Positions 8,150 to 17,435 of a stretch of 64,000 nucleotides of DNA are shown in pieces (position 1 is the stretch's first letter; each line of letters begins with the position of its first letter). The notes beneath the pieces were generated by a model. The model saw only the letters and a list, made by a program, of their open reading frames with translations. It did no database searches and was not told the DNA's origin. Position numbers and translations under genes: made by a program. The stretch is from NCBI RefSeq assembly GCF_000418325.1, contig NC_021658.1, positions 14,426,501 to 14,490,500 on the forward strand, read 5' to 3'. This DNA comes from Sorangium cellulosum So0157-2 (GTDB taxonomy: Bacteria > Myxococcota_A > Polyangia > Polyangiales > Polyangiaceae).

Positions 8150-8569
8150 TCACGTCGCGCGCCGGCGTCTCCGCGGACGTGAGGGAGCCCCCGGCGGCGC
8201 CGCCGGTTCCGCGCTCCGGCCCGCGTCGCGCTGCGCGGCCACGCGCTTCGGCGCCACGCGGCGCCAGGCCCCCACGAGCAGCTCCTCCAGGAGCGCCGGG
8301 TCGACGCGACGGAGCTCCACCCGCGTCCAGCCCTGGTGTCCCCACGGCGTCACCGAGAAGACGTCGGGCTGCGCCCGCACCAGGCTGTCCTGCTCCTCGA
8401 GGGACAGCTTCAGGACCGCCTGCTCCTGCGCCACCCAGTGGGTCGCGAAGATCTTCCCCCGCACGCGGAACGACGGTTTGCCGAAGTGGTCCTGCACCTC
8501 GGCCTCGGGCAGCGACAGGGCGAGCTTTCGAAGTTCGTCGGAAGAGACCACGGCGATGCACCTCGGCAA
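8150..8569 (-). CDS. MmcQ/YjbR-like DNA-binding family protein
   Basis: 139 residues. The family features are LPEAEVQDHFGKPSFRVRGK near the N-terminus, then KIFATHW, a VLKLS strand and the final WGHQGWTRVELR segment. YjbR/MmcQ proteins are small alpha/beta 'double wing' proteins often annotated as DNA-binding; their cellular role is poorly defined. The last about 25 residues are a low-complexity Ala/Pro/Arg tail that may not be part of the fold. It starts 29 bp downstream of the methyltransferase stop on the same strand, so the two may be co-transcribed. Confidence 0.75.
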   Translation of the reverse strand: MPRCIAVVSSDELRKLALSLPEAEVQDHFGKPSFRVRGKIFATHWVAQEQAVLKLSLEEQDSLVRAQPDVFSVTPWGHQGWTRVELRRVDPALLEELLVGAWRRVAPKRVAAQRDAGRSAEPAAPPGAPSRPRRRRRAT

Positions 8570-8598
8570 GGGGGATGGGTCGCTCTCGTGACGTTATC

Positions 8599-9648
8599 TC
8601 AGGCCCGCGCCGCCTCGAAGATCCGGTAGAAGCTCGGCGTCTCGCGCACGCCCTTCACGGACAGCCCGGCGGCCTCGAGCAGCGCGCGGTACTCGGCCTC
8701 GGTGCGCTCGCGCCCTCCCGTGTTCACGAGCATGTTGATGTCGCTGAACGTGAGGACCCACTCGAGCGCCGCGTTCCCGCGCTGGGCGGGGGCCGGCGGC
8801 TCCACGACGAGCAGGCGCGCCGCGCCGTCCATCGCCTCGCGGCACTTGCCCAGGATCGTCAGGCTCCGGGCGTCGTCCCAGTCGTGGATCACGCTCTTGA
8901 GCACGTAGACGTCGGCGGCCGGCGGCGCCGCGTCGAAGCAGCTCCCCGCGACGAAGGAGGCGCGGGCGGCGACGCCGCGCGACGCGAACAGCTGGAGCGC
9001 TCCCTCGCGCGCGTGCTCGAGATCGAAGACGACCCCCTCGACGCCGGGGTGGGCCTCCAGGATCGCGCAGAGCAGCGCGCCGTAGCCGCCGCCCACGTCG
9101 ACCACCCGGCGCGCGCCGCGCAGATCGGCGGCCCCGACGATGCCGGGCGCGACCCCGCGGGTGAGCTCCACCATCGCCTGGTGGAAGATCGCGGCGGCGG
9201 CCGGGTCGCGCCCCATCTCGTCGAAGTGCTCGGTCCCGGACGGCGCCGCCGCGTCTCCGCCGCCCCACGCCATCCGGCCGGTGCGGACGCTGTCGGCCAG
9301 GCGGCCCCAGGCCTTCCACACCCCCGGCCCGCCCATGAGCCGGGACCACGCGCGCCGCGAGCTCGGGGAGCTCGTCTCGAGGCATCGCCCCATCTCGGTG
9401 AGCTCGAAGCGGTCCCCGCGGGGGGCGAGCAGATCGAGCGTGACGAGGGCCCGGAGCAGGCGCTCCGTCGCGTCGGGGTGCGCGCCGAGCCGCGCCGCGA
9501 CCTCGCCGCTCGGGAGCGGTCCGTCGGCGAGGACGTCGGCGACGCCGAGCTCCGCGGCCGCGTGGACGACCTGCGGCACCCAGAGGCTCATGATCATCTG
9601 GTTGAGGCGGAACGCAGGGGGCAGATTCGTGGGAGACCCGGTCGACAT
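8599..9648 (-). CDS. Class I SAM-dependent O-methyltransferase (plant/ASMT-like type)
   Basis: Cytoplasmic methyltransferase of the acetylserotonin/caffeate O-methyltransferase type common in secondary metabolism. The N-terminal winged-helix dimerisation domain spans about residues 15-95. SAM motif I is RRVVDVGGGYGALL (about 181-193), and VVFDLEHA is the acidic ribose-binding strand. VYVLKSVIHDWDD carries the His expected to act as catalytic base. 349 residues, normal for the family. The substrate cannot be told from sequence, and no biosynthetic cluster is adjacent. A 13-bp palindrome lies 52 bp upstream of the start. Confidence 0.85.
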   Translation of the reverse strand: MSTGSPTNLPPAFRLNQMIMSLWVPQVVHAAAELGVADVLADGPLPSGEVAARLGAHPDATERLLRALVTLDLLAPRGDRFELTEMGRCLETSSPSSRRAWSRLMGGPGVWKAWGRLADSVRTGRMAWGGGDAAAPSGTEHFDEMGRDPAAAAIFHQAMVELTRGVAPGIVGAADLRGARRVVDVGGGYGALLCAILEAHPGVEGVVFDLEHAREGALQLFASRGVAARASFVAGSCFDAAPPAADVYVLKSVIHDWDDARSLTILGKCREAMDGAARLLVVEPPAPAQRGNAALEWVLTFSDINMLVNTGGRERTEAEYRALLEAAGLSVKGVRETPSFYRIFEAARA

Positions 9649-9977
9649 GGTGTTCGCTCCTTCGGGGCCTACCTTGGGGAGCGCGACGCCGGGGGTATTG
9701 TAAAGATTTTACCTCGCCCCCTGCCGGGTCGCAGACCGCGAATTTGCCGTGCCGAACCGTCCCGGCTGCGGCGGGACGGATCTCAGTCCGGTATCACGGG
9801 GCGGGACGATCGATATGCGTGCGCAGGACGGATCCCGGCCAGTAAGCTCTGCACCTCGGCGGCGGCGTTCCTCGATGTACAGACTCGCCAGGATCTGGAC
9901 GATCTGGACGGTAAGGAGAGCATCTGGATAAAGGCCGCTCCGCTCGTCCGCCTGGCTCCTTCTGATACGCTATCCTC
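9649..9977. other. Intergenic region between divergent methyltransferase and TIR genes
   Basis: 329 bp with no convincing gene. It holds the GTAAA-TTTAC palindrome at 9700-9712 and must contain the promoters of both divergent genes. Near the TIR start the sequence GATACGCTATCCT could be a -10-like element very close to the GTG, but it is not clear enough to call. Confidence 0.5.
9700..9712. promoter_or_regulatory. 13-bp palindrome GTAAAGATTTTAC upstream of methyltransferase
   Basis: Perfect inverted repeat GTAAA-gat-TTTAC in an otherwise very GC-rich context, about 52 bp upstream of the methyltransferase start. Its AT richness and symmetry suit an operator or promoter element. The binding protein is unknown. 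Confidence 0.35.
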
Positions 9978-10805
9978 GTGTTTCCTGCGCCTCTACCGAT
10001 CGACGTCTTCATCTCGTATGCAGCCGAGAACGAGAAACAGAAGGACGTGCTCAGAAAGCACCTGTCGGCCCTGAAGCGCGAAGGGAAAGTCCGCACCTGG
10101 CATACTGGGCGCGTCGGGGTCGGCAGCGATCGGGAGGCCGAGCTCGCGGCTCGCCTCGACGCGGCTCACCTCATCGTCCTCCTCGTCAGCGTTGATTACC
10201 TCGCCGCCGACGCGCAGTGGCGAGAGATGGAACGGGCGCTCGGGCGCCACAACGCCGGGCGGGCGCGGGTCATCCCCATCCTCCTCGACGCGTGCGACTG
10301 GGAGGGTACGCCGTTCTCCGCCCTGGCGCCGCTGCCCCCCAACCGCGTCCCCGTGATGTCGTGGAAGCGCGAGAGCGAGGCGTGGACCTCCGTGACGCTC
10401 GCGATCCGGGCCGCCATCGCCGACTTCGCGCACAGGAGCGCCGCGCCGACCCTGATGGACACGAGCGAGCCGGCTCACGCGGCACGCACGGAGAGGACAC
10501 TCGACACGTCCCCCGGCGCTGCGACCCTGCCCGCGGCTGGGACCGGCGGCGCCCCGCCCGCACGACAGCGAGGCGGCTCCAGGGCCTCGACGGCGGCTCG
10601 CGCGCTGATTGCCCTCCTCGCGCTCGGCCCGGTCGCGGCGATCGCGCTCTTCATCGAGCGATTCACCACGGCAGGTCAGCCGGCAGGCGCGGCGGCGGCG
10701 GACGCGGGGCCGGCAGACGCGGGACCGACGGCGCGACCGCGGATCCCGCCGCCGAGGACCGTGACCGTCGGCGAGCCGGAGCCGCGGCCGCCGCGCAGGC
10801 CCTAG
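9978..10805 (+). CDS. TIR-domain protein with C-terminal membrane anchor
   Basis: TIR domains in bacteria are NAD-cleaving or signalling modules used in defence and interbacterial conflict. PIDVFISYAAENEK (residues 7-20) is the TIR betaA/box 1. DAAHLIVLLVSVDYLAAD and WREMERAL (81-88) match the region that carries the catalytic Glu (Glu83 or Glu85 here), and VIPILLDACDW is the next strand. The TIR domain ends near residue 150. A Ala/Pro/Thr linker leads to one transmembrane segment (about 209-226) and a short Pro/Asp tail. The GTG start gives box 1 at the N-terminus. No obvious sensor or effector partner is adjacent. It converges on the AraC gene with 24 bp between them. Confidence 0.82.
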   Translation: MFPAPLPIDVFISYAAENEKQKDVLRKHLSALKREGKVRTWHTGRVGVGSDREAELAARLDAAHLIVLLVSVDYLAADAQWREMERALGRHNAGRARVIPILLDACDWEGTPFSALAPLPPNRVPVMSWKRESEAWTSVTLAIRAAIADFAHRSAAPTLMDTSEPAHAARTERTLDTSPGAATLPAAGTGGAPPARQRGGSRASTAARALIALLALGPVAAIALFIERFTTAGQPAGAAAADAGPADAGPTARPRIPPPRTVTVGEPEPRPPRRP

Positions 10806-10829
10806 CGACAAGGCGTGGGCGGCGAGGGA

Positions 10830-11696
10830 TCAGGGGCTCATGCCGGAGAGCTCGATCAGCGCGGCGCGCGCCCGGGTCGGGGTCGTCCCGGTGAACTGCT
10901 TCACGTCCCGCGCGAGGTGCGCCTGGTCGTAGTAGCCGAACCGCTGCGCGAGCTCGGCCCACGTCCCCGAGGAGCCCGCCTTGAGGTGCTTTATCAGCCG
11001 ATCGAAGCGCACGAGGCGGGCGAGGAGCTTGGGGGGGACGCCGACGTGCTCGCGGAACAGGTCGATCACGTGCTTCTGGCTGTAGCCGAGCTCGCGCGCG
11101 AGCGCCCGCATGTCGACCGCGCCCCCGCGCTCCTCGATCCGCCGGAGCGCCCACGGCACCACGCCGAGCGCGTGCCGCGCCTCGTCGACGCGCTCGCCGA
11201 GCGCGCGCTCGATCAGGTCGAAGCGCGCGTCCCAGGTGGGGAGCTCCTCGAGGCGCTCGGCCAGGTGGGCGTGCTCCCTCGGCAGGAGATCGCGCGCGGA
11301 GATCACGCGCCCGGCGAGCTCCGCCATCGGCACGCCGAAGAGGAGCCGCGCCCCGATGGGGGTGAGGTTCACCTGGATCCCGCGCTGGAGGCCGTCGTGC
11401 TCGGTGATCGTGAAGGTGTCGTCGAGCCCCGCGACGAAGCCGCCCGGGTACGACGCGTGGCGGCGATCGCTCCCGGCGTCGAACACGCGCACCGGCGGTC
11501 CGAACTCGATGATGACGACGACCTGCGGCATCGGGAACTCGACCCGCCGCAGCGGCCCGGGCGCCTCCTCCGTGTAACCGCAGCAGTCGCGGAGGTAGGG
11601 GCGGAGGCGCGGCGCCGTGGGCCGGGTCGCCATCTCCCAGCGGCTCTCACCCGACGTGCCGCGCGCGATCCGCGCGCGCTGAGCCAGCGCTTGCAT
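10830..11696 (-). CDS. AraC-family transcriptional regulator
   Basis: 288 residues. The C-terminal third is a double helix-turn-helix of AraC type: ARELGYSQKHVIDLFREHVG (first HTH) and AELAQRFGYYDQAHLARDVK, then FTGTTPTRARA, the family's 'F..G.SP..YR' end. The N-terminal part (LRRVEFPMPQVVVIIEFG) resembles the ligand-binding half of regulators annotated as DUF6597/AraC. Target genes are not evident; neighbours on the same strand are separated by about 50 bp or more. The start could also be the Met at 11633. Confidence 0.85.
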   Translation of the reverse strand: MQALAQRARIARGTSGESRWEMATRPTAPRLRPYLRDCCGYTEEAPGPLRRVEFPMPQVVVIIEFGPPVRVFDAGSDRRHASYPGGFVAGLDDTFTITEHDGLQRGIQVNLTPIGARLLFGVPMAELAGRVISARDLLPREHAHLAERLEELPTWDARFDLIERALGERVDEARHALGVVPWALRRIEERGGAVDMRALARELGYSQKHVIDLFREHVGVPPKLLARLVRFDRLIKHLKAGSSGTWAELAQRFGYYDQAHLARDVKQFTGTTPTRARAALIELSGMSP

Positions 11697-11744
11697 CGAG
11701 GGGCAAGGCTACCCCTCGGCGCAGGCGCGATCCAGCCGCGCGCC

Positions 11745-12515
11745 TCAGTCGCAGGCGGGCGCCTCCTCTTGGTAGGCGATCCCGCTGTCGACCGGCACCT
11801 TGCCGCCCTGATCGTGGGGCACGATCACGTGGCACTCGCCCTCGGTCACGTTGCCCGACGCGTCGACCGCCCGGACGCCGAGCGTGTAGACGCGCGCGTC
11901 GCCGTTGCCCTTCCGCTCCGCGAGGAGGTCGACCGAGCCGCAGCCGAGGTTCATGATGTCCACCTCGGTGTTGCCGTCGCCCGTGTCGTTCCGCGGCTCG
12001 TCGCTCGCCGCGTAGGTGAACGTCACCTCGACCTCGTCGTCGCAGGCGTCCTCGACCTCCACGCAGTCGTCCACCGAGATGGTGTGAAACTTGTGGTTCG
12101 GCGGCCAGAGCTCGGGCTGCCTGTCGGAGAGCACCGGCGCGACCGTGTCGACGACCACGAGCTCCGAGGCGCAGAGCGACACCGCGACCTCCGCCTCCGC
12201 GGTCACGACGATCTCGTGCGTCCCCAGGGCGAACGGCCCCTCCGCGGAGACAGCCACGCTCGTGTCGGCGCAGGTGCCCGCCGAGAGCTGCGCGTAGATC
12301 GTCTCGACGTACGCGCCCCGGTGCGTCGTGCACTCGACGACCCGCTCGTCGCCGCACACCCACTCACCCTCCGGGATCGCGCCGCCCGGGTCGACGCACT
12401 CGGCCACGAGCGCCTGCGCATCGGCGCCGAGCGACTCGTCATGACGACACCCGAAGAAAAGACCAGAGACGGAGACACCACTGAGCATCACGAGGAGACT
12501 GGCTCTCTTCATCAT
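11745..12515 (-). CDS. Lipoprotein with HYR-like (Ig-fold) domain
   Basis: Signal peptide ends in a lipobox-like LFFGC (about residue 23). The first domain is Cys-containing (AECVDPGG, WVCGDERVVECTTHRG). The second (about 115-245) is of hyalin-repeat/Ig-like kind: DTVAPVLSDRQPELWPPNHKF, then ACDDEVEVTFTYAASDEP and VRAVDASGNVTEGECHVIVP. The 'WPPNHK' and 'DASGN' signatures are frequent in secreted myxobacterial proteins. Likely a surface or periplasmic binding or structural protein; no catalytic residues recognised. Confidence 0.7.
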   Translation of the reverse strand: MMKRASLLVMLSGVSVSGLFFGCRHDESLGADAQALVAECVDPGGAIPEGEWVCGDERVVECTTHRGAYVETIYAQLSAGTCADTSVAVSAEGPFALGTHEIVVTAEAEVAVSLCASELVVVDTVAPVLSDRQPELWPPNHKFHTISVDDCVEVEDACDDEVEVTFTYAASDEPRNDTGDGNTEVDIMNLGCGSVDLLAERKGNGDARVYTLGVRAVDASGNVTEGECHVIVPHDQGGKVPVDSGIAYQEEAPACD

Positions 12516-12760
12516 GTGGATACGGATAGCAACGTCATCGCGTCTTCGCGAGAGAAAAGACGTCGAGTGATCGCGGAAAAATAAGGTGGGCTATCGTCCA
12601 CTCGGCTGCATTTTGTTGAGCCGTTTTTGGAAGCGCCGGGAACCACGCCGCTTTCGGCCGCATCGGAGGTGTGTTGTTCGCCCATCAGCCCCCACGCGGG
12701 CCCCACGTGGGGGGACGGTCGGCGCGGGCGTAGGGCGCCCTGCCGCGGCGCCCGGGCGCG

Positions 12761-13897
12761 TCAGTGGACCGTCTTACAGCACCTGAACCCGAGGTGGTAA
12801 TTCACGTGCCAGGCGTTCTCCATCGGCTCCACGTGCCAGCGCGGGCTGAAGGAGCAGTGATCGGGATACGTCTCCTGCCCCTTCGGCCGGGGGGCGTCGT
12901 GCGCGCGGGCGACCTCGACGTAGAACCAGGCGCTCCCCTTGAGCTGGCTGTACAGCTTGCCGTCGTCCCGGTCGCGGCGGGTCATGATCTCGGCCACGTT
13001 GCCGTGCTGATCGAAGACCCCGAACCGGGAGCGGCACGCGGGGTAGGCGCCCGCCGGCTCGGTGTCGGTCGCGCACGTCTCGTAGGCGGAGCGCGCCGTG
13101 TCGGCGTCGCACGGCTTGCCGTCGATGTCGCGGTGCCGCGTCTGCGTGTGGCAGACGGCGAGGTCGAGCTCGTCGCCGTAGGCGTACGTCCGCGGCGCGC
13201 CGCCCTCCGGGTCGCCGCGGCACGCGAGGCTCCACTCGTCCTCGGTGCAGAGGCGCTTGCCCTGGAGGCTGCATACGGCCGCGGCCTGCGTCGGGCTCGC
13301 CCACACCATCGGCAGCTCGCACGGCTTGTTGGGGAACTCGAAGACGTCGATGCAGAACTCGGCCGGCCGCGCCTTCCCCCGCGCGGTCTTGAAGACGGGC
13401 ACCATGTTCTCGTGGCCGCCGCAGCGGGCGCGCTGCTCCTCCGTCTGGAGGACCACGCCGCGCAGCCCCTCGAGGCACTGCTCCTTCGAGCGCGTGTGCC
13501 GCGCGAGCGCCCTGTTGCCCTGGTTGATGCGCGACGGCCCGCCGCCGCCGAAGTTCTTCTCCAGGAAGAGCTCGGGGTTCCTGAACTTGCGCTCCCGCGG
13601 CGTGAGCTCCTTCAGCGAGAAGAGCCGCACCAGGTCCTCGCGCGCCTCGTGGTGGATCGCCATCGGATCCCCGGCCAGCGGCGCGCCGGCAGGACCCCCG
13701 GCCGCCGGAGGCGCGCCGGCAGACCCGGTCGCCGGCGGGGCCGCGTCCCCCGGGCCGGACGCCGAGGGCGCCGCGGGGCTGGCCGCCGGCGCGGCGGCGT
13801 CGCCGGGGCCGCGATCGGGCTCGCCGCGGGAGCAGGCGGCCGCGGCCACGGTGAGCGCCGCGAGCGCGACGCGCGAGGGTCGGGAGGGACGTGACAC
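12761..13897 (-). CDS. FGE-sulfatase (SUMF1-like) domain lipoprotein
   Basis: Starts at a GTG at 13897 and reads VSRPSRPSRVALAALTVAAAACS, a lipoprotein signal with lipobox AAAC. A Ala/Pro/Gly linker runs to about residue 85. The C-terminal domain has the formylglycine-generating-enzyme fold markers: FCIDVFEFPNK, GKRLCTEDEWSLACRG, the GVFDQHGNVAEI motif and a final HLGFRCCKT. Many Cys residues suggest disulfides. Such lipoproteins in myxobacteria are usually non-enzymatic relatives of FGE. Upstream in-frame codons overlap the thioredoxin-like gene and lack a signal peptide, so they were not used. It is downstream of that gene by 11 bp and probably co-transcribed. A paralogue is at 20097-21206. 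Confidence 0.8.
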   Translation of the reverse strand: MSRPSRPSRVALAALTVAAAACSRGEPDRGPGDAAAPAASPAAPSASGPGDAAPPATGSAGAPPAAGGPAGAPLAGDPMAIHHEAREDLVRLFSLKELTPRERKFRNPELFLEKNFGGGGPSRINQGNRALARHTRSKEQCLEGLRGVVLQTEEQRARCGGHENMVPVFKTARGKARPAEFCIDVFEFPNKPCELPMVWASPTQAAAVCSLQGKRLCTEDEWSLACRGDPEGGAPRTYAYGDELDLAVCHTQTRHRDIDGKPCDADTARSAYETCATDTEPAGAYPACRSRFGVFDQHGNVAEIMTRRDRDDGKLYSQLKGSAWFYVEVARAHDAPRPKGQETYPDHCSFSPRWHVEPMENAWHVNYHLGFRCCKTVH

Positions 13898-13908
13898 GTG
13901 GAGCGAGG

Positions 13909-14454
13909 TCAGAGGGTCGCCGCGACGATCTCGGAGAGGCTCGCCTCGTCGACGATGCCGGTCAGGTAGGCGGCGACGTTCCCCTGCCGGTCGATCACCA
14001 CGAGGCTCGGCAGCTTGTCCACCCCGTACCGGACCGACGCCTCCTTGGCGTCGTCGATGAGGATCGGATACGAGAGGCCCTTCTTGAGGGCGTACTGGCT
14101 GGCCACGTGGGGCGGATCGTCCACGTTGACGCCGAGCACCACGAGCCCCTTCTTCTCGTACCGGCGCGCGATCCGGTCGAGGATCGGCGCCTGGATCGCG
14201 CAGGGGCCGCACCAGGTGGCCCAGAAGTCGAGGATCACCGGCTGGCCCTTGAGCTCGGCGAGCTGCATGCGCGCGCCGGGCTCGCCGTTGGCCGCGACCG
14301 GCAGCGTCACGTCGGGGGCCACCGCGCCGACCATGCCCCCGACCCCAGGCGCAAGCCGCGGCAGGATCGCAAGACCGAAGAGCGCGCTCAGGGCGATGAG
14401 CACCGCGACTGCAGGGTAGAGAATCTTACCGGAATTGGACTCGGGTTCGGCCAT
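13909..14454 (-). CDS. TlpA/ResA-type membrane-anchored thioredoxin-like protein
   Basis: 181 residues. A single N-terminal transmembrane anchor (about 11-32) is followed by a periplasmic thioredoxin fold with FWATWCGPC (Cys82 and Cys85), then GLVVLGVNVDDPP and PSLVVIDRQGNV, containing the cis-Pro loop. Members reduce disulfides in the periplasm, for example for cytochrome c maturation or protein quality control. Immediately downstream on the same strand is a Cys-rich FGE-like lipoprotein, a plausible client. Strong fold match; substrate inferred. Confidence 0.85.
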   Translation of the reverse strand: MAEPESNSGKILYPAVAVLIALSALFGLAILPRLAPGVGGMVGAVAPDVTLPVAANGEPGARMQLAELKGQPVILDFWATWCGPCAIQAPILDRIARRYEKKGLVVLGVNVDDPPHVASQYALKKGLSYPILIDDAKEASVRYGVDKLPSLVVIDRQGNVAAYLTGIVDEASLSEIVAATL

Positions 14455-14553
14455 ACGGGGCCCTGGGCTTCATAGCAAATCTTTGGGCCTACGTCCGAGC
14501 GGCTCTGGTACGGTCCGGCGCCTCGACCGGCCAGGCGCTGCGCCGCCTGGCCC

Positions 14554-14638
14554 GGGGTCGGGGGCGCAGCGCGGCTCGCCGCGCGACGCCGCCGCCGCCG
14601 CCGGTGGGGGTCGGGGGCGCAGCGCGGTTCGCCGCGCG
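14554..14638. repeat. Two 32-bp direct repeats with internal hairpin
   Basis: Copies at 14554-14585 and 14607-14638 (GGGGTCGGGGGCGCAGCGCG...) differ at one position by eye. Each contains GCGCGG-YTCG-CCGCGC, able to form a stem-loop. They lie in the 232-bp divergent gap between the thioredoxin-like gene and the HEAT-repeat gene. Confidence 0.6.
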
Positions 14639-14686
14639 CTGCCACCGCCGTCCGGGTAACGTCGTCGCCCGCGCGCTGGAGGAACC

Positions 14687-17377
14687 ATGCTGGATCGTCC
14701 GAATCTTTCACGAGAAAATCCCGCGGGGCCCCGCGGGCGGCGCCCGCCGCCCGGGCTCCCCCCGGCCAAGCGGGCGGCCAAGTGGCCCCCCGATGACAAC
14801 GACCTGCCCGGAGCCCCGCCGGCGCCCGCCGGCGGCGGCTTCGCGGACGACGGCAACTTCAAGCGCGGCCGGTTCAGCCCGGTGTCGATCGTGGTCGGCC
14901 TCCTCCTCGCGCTCGGCGCCGCGGGCGCCATCTGGTTCGGCGTCAAGCAGGACAGCCAGAAGATGACGGTCGACGCCATCTCGAAGGAGAAGAAGAACAT
15001 CTTCGTCCTGCCGAAGAAGGACCAGCTGCCCCTCTGGCGGAAGTGGGCCGCCTCGAACGCCGAGCCGTCGCTCCAGCAGGAGGCGCTCATGCAGCTCGCG
15101 TGGGCCGGCGACCCCGAGGGCGTCACGCACGCGACCACGGCGCTCTCGCTCCAGGACCACCGCGTGAAGGGCGTCGCCGCGCAGGTGCTCGCCTACTACG
15201 GCTCGCCCAAGGCCGACGGCGCCAAGCCCGCGCTGCTCGAGGCGCTCAAGGTCGCGGACGAGAGCGACCGGCCCCAGATCGTCTGGGCCCTCGTCGAGCT
15301 CAAGGAGCCGGCCGCGTTCAAGGACGCGATGGACCAGTACCGCAAGGGGTTCCTCTCGAAGGTCGAGCGGCTCGGCGGCGGCATCGCCTTCGATCCCGAG
15401 AAGCTCGCCGGCCTCGTGTCGCTCGACGAGCTCGCGAAGCTCGCGAGCGACGAGAGCGCGTCGGTGCGGCAGCTCGTCGCGACGGTCCTGTCGCGCAACG
15501 CCGAGCCCAAGTGGACGAGCGCGCTGATCACGCTCGTGAAGGACAAGGACGTCGAGGTCGCGCGCGAGGCCGCGAACGGCCTCGGGCGCATCGGCGACGA
15601 GACGGCGCGCGCCCCGCTCCTCGAGGCGCTCTCGAACGCCGACAAGGACAGCCGCCAGCGCTTCCTCGAGGCGCTGCGCGACGGCATCGGCGGCGAGGGG
15701 CTCGTCCTCGCCCTCGACAGCGTGAAGACGGACCCCGAGGAGACGACCTGGTTCCAGACCAAGCAGATCATGGAGATGCTGCGCGAGCTCGCCGATCCGC
15801 GCGCGGCCGACCCGCTCGTGAAGTGGATCGAGGCGAAGAAGCCGCCGCTGCACTGGCAGGGCGAGGCGGGGACGCGGCTCGCCGAGGTCGGCGACCTCCG
15901 CGGCGCCAAGTACATCGGCGAGCGGATGCTGGCCGACCCGCTCAAGCTCTACAAGCTCGAGAAGTTCTGGGAGGCGGACGAGGGCGGGCACCTGTCGCGC
16001 ACCGACCTGCCGCGCGTCGTCGGCGCCCGCATGCTCGCCGACCTCGCCACGATCCACGCGGACAAGGCCGCCGAGCTCAAGGCCGCGGCCGAGTCGCCGG
16101 TCATCCTGTGGCTCAAGGATCGCCCGCAGCCGCACGCGAACGGCCTGCGCTTCCTCGCCACGATCCGCTCCGAGAAGATCCTGAAGGACATGCGCGACTG
16201 GGCCTTCCCGACGGACCCGCTCCCGAAGGAGGGGCAGCAGCCGCCGTTCCCCGCGGCGTTCGAGACCGCGCAGAGCGCGCTCCGGTACATCGGGCGCATG
16301 AAGGACGAGCCCTCCTTCCCGCGGCTGCTCGAGCAGTTCAAGCGGAAGAAGGACCCGAAGATGGACATCACCCAGGACGGGCTCCAGGGCGCGGGCCTCG
16401 CGATGATGGGCATGGCGCTCCGCGCGGTCGCCTACGGCTCGGCGCAGGGGCTCGCCGAGTGGGGCGACGCGCGCGCGGTGGAGCCGCTGACGAAGCTCAT
16501 CGAGGACGAGACGTGGCACGAGGAGGCCCGCCAGGCCGCGTGCGAGGCGCTCGCCTGGTGCGCCGACGACAAGACGATGGTCGAGGTGGCGAAGAAGGCG
16601 AAGGACTTCGCGAGCAAGAAGGAGCCGCGCAAGCAGCTCATCGGCGCCTGTTACGCGTCCGCGCTCGCGCTCCGGCCGGTGCCCAGCGCCGCCGGCGAGC
16701 TCGTCCCGCTGCTCACGGCCGACGTCGAGCCCGGGGTGCGCATGGCCGTCGCGCGCGCCATCGGCATCGGCGGCTTCGACGAGGCGGCGCAGAACCAGCT
16801 CTTCGAGAAGCTCAAGGACGTCGAGGTCCGGAACGCGGCGGCGCTCGCGCTCATCCTCGGCGGCACGAGCGACACCGCGGCGCGGACGGTCGCGATGTAC
16901 GCCGACTTCGACAAGGGCGCGCTCGACGACCTCAAGGACCACTACTACCGCGCGTTCGGCTACTGGTCGGACGAGGACTTCAAGCGCGGCAACCTCTACC
17001 GGTACGTCGCGAACGCCGAGGCGGTCACGCGGGTGAAGGTCGCCGACGCGCCGCAGGAGTGGGCGCGGCAGCGGCTCCAGGCCCAGTTCGACAACCTGAA
17101 GTACGACAACGGCCCGCACTCCGAGACGCGCGTCGTCCTGCGCTACCGGCTCTACCAGGCGGCCAAGAGCGGCGACGGCGAGCAGAAGAAGGGCGCGATC
17201 GACACGCTCAAGTTCATGAAGGAGAAGGGCGCGCTCATGGCCCTGCGGCACGAGCCGGGCGACACCGGCGCGCTCGCGAAGCGCGCGTTCCACGAGCTCA
17301 TGAACCCGAAGGCCACCGTGGCCGAGGACCTGAGCGCGCTCGCCCCGGCCAAGGCCGGCGGCGCCGACGTGCAGTAG
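14687..17377 (+). CDS. Membrane-anchored HEAT-repeat protein
   Basis: 896 residues. A Pro/Gly-rich cytoplasmic N-terminus is followed by one transmembrane helix (about 65-85). A long helical-repeat region then fills nearly the whole remainder. Repeats of HEAT/PBS-lyase type are visible, for example SVRQLVATVLSRNAE, DVEVAREAANGLGRIGDETA, ADPRAADPLVKW and PGVRMAVARAIGIGGFDEAA. These form a superhelical scaffold for protein binding. No catalytic motif is seen. It is divergent from the thioredoxin-like gene and is followed by a candidate terminator, then by the next three coupled genes. Role unknown; scaffold function inferred from the fold. Confidence 0.8.
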   Translation: MLDRPNLSRENPAGPRGRRPPPGLPPAKRAAKWPPDDNDLPGAPPAPAGGGFADDGNFKRGRFSPVSIVVGLLLALGAAGAIWFGVKQDSQKMTVDAISKEKKNIFVLPKKDQLPLWRKWAASNAEPSLQQEALMQLAWAGDPEGVTHATTALSLQDHRVKGVAAQVLAYYGSPKADGAKPALLEALKVADESDRPQIVWALVELKEPAAFKDAMDQYRKGFLSKVERLGGGIAFDPEKLAGLVSLDELAKLASDESASVRQLVATVLSRNAEPKWTSALITLVKDKDVEVAREAANGLGRIGDETARAPLLEALSNADKDSRQRFLEALRDGIGGEGLVLALDSVKTDPEETTWFQTKQIMEMLRELADPRAADPLVKWIEAKKPPLHWQGEAGTRLAEVGDLRGAKYIGERMLADPLKLYKLEKFWEADEGGHLSRTDLPRVVGARMLADLATIHADKAAELKAAAESPVILWLKDRPQPHANGLRFLATIRSEKILKDMRDWAFPTDPLPKEGQQPPFPAAFETAQSALRYIGRMKDEPSFPRLLEQFKRKKDPKMDITQDGLQGAGLAMMGMALRAVAYGSAQGLAEWGDARAVEPLTKLIEDETWHEEARQAACEALAWCADDKTMVEVAKKAKDFASKKEPRKQLIGACYASALALRPVPSAAGELVPLLTADVEPGVRMAVARAIGIGGFDEAAQNQLFEKLKDVEVRNAAALALILGGTSDTAARTVAMYADFDKGALDDLKDHYYRAFGYWSDEDFKRGNLYRYVANAEAVTRVKVADAPQEWARQRLQAQFDNLKYDNGPHSETRVVLRYRLYQAAKSGDGEQKKGAIDTLKFMKEKGALMALRHEPGDTGALAKRAFHELMNPKATVAEDLSALAPAKAGGADVQ

Positions 17378-17435
17378 CGGCGCGCGCCCGCGCGATCGGG
17401 CGAGGGGCCCGGGAGCTCTCGAGGGAGGCCGTCCT

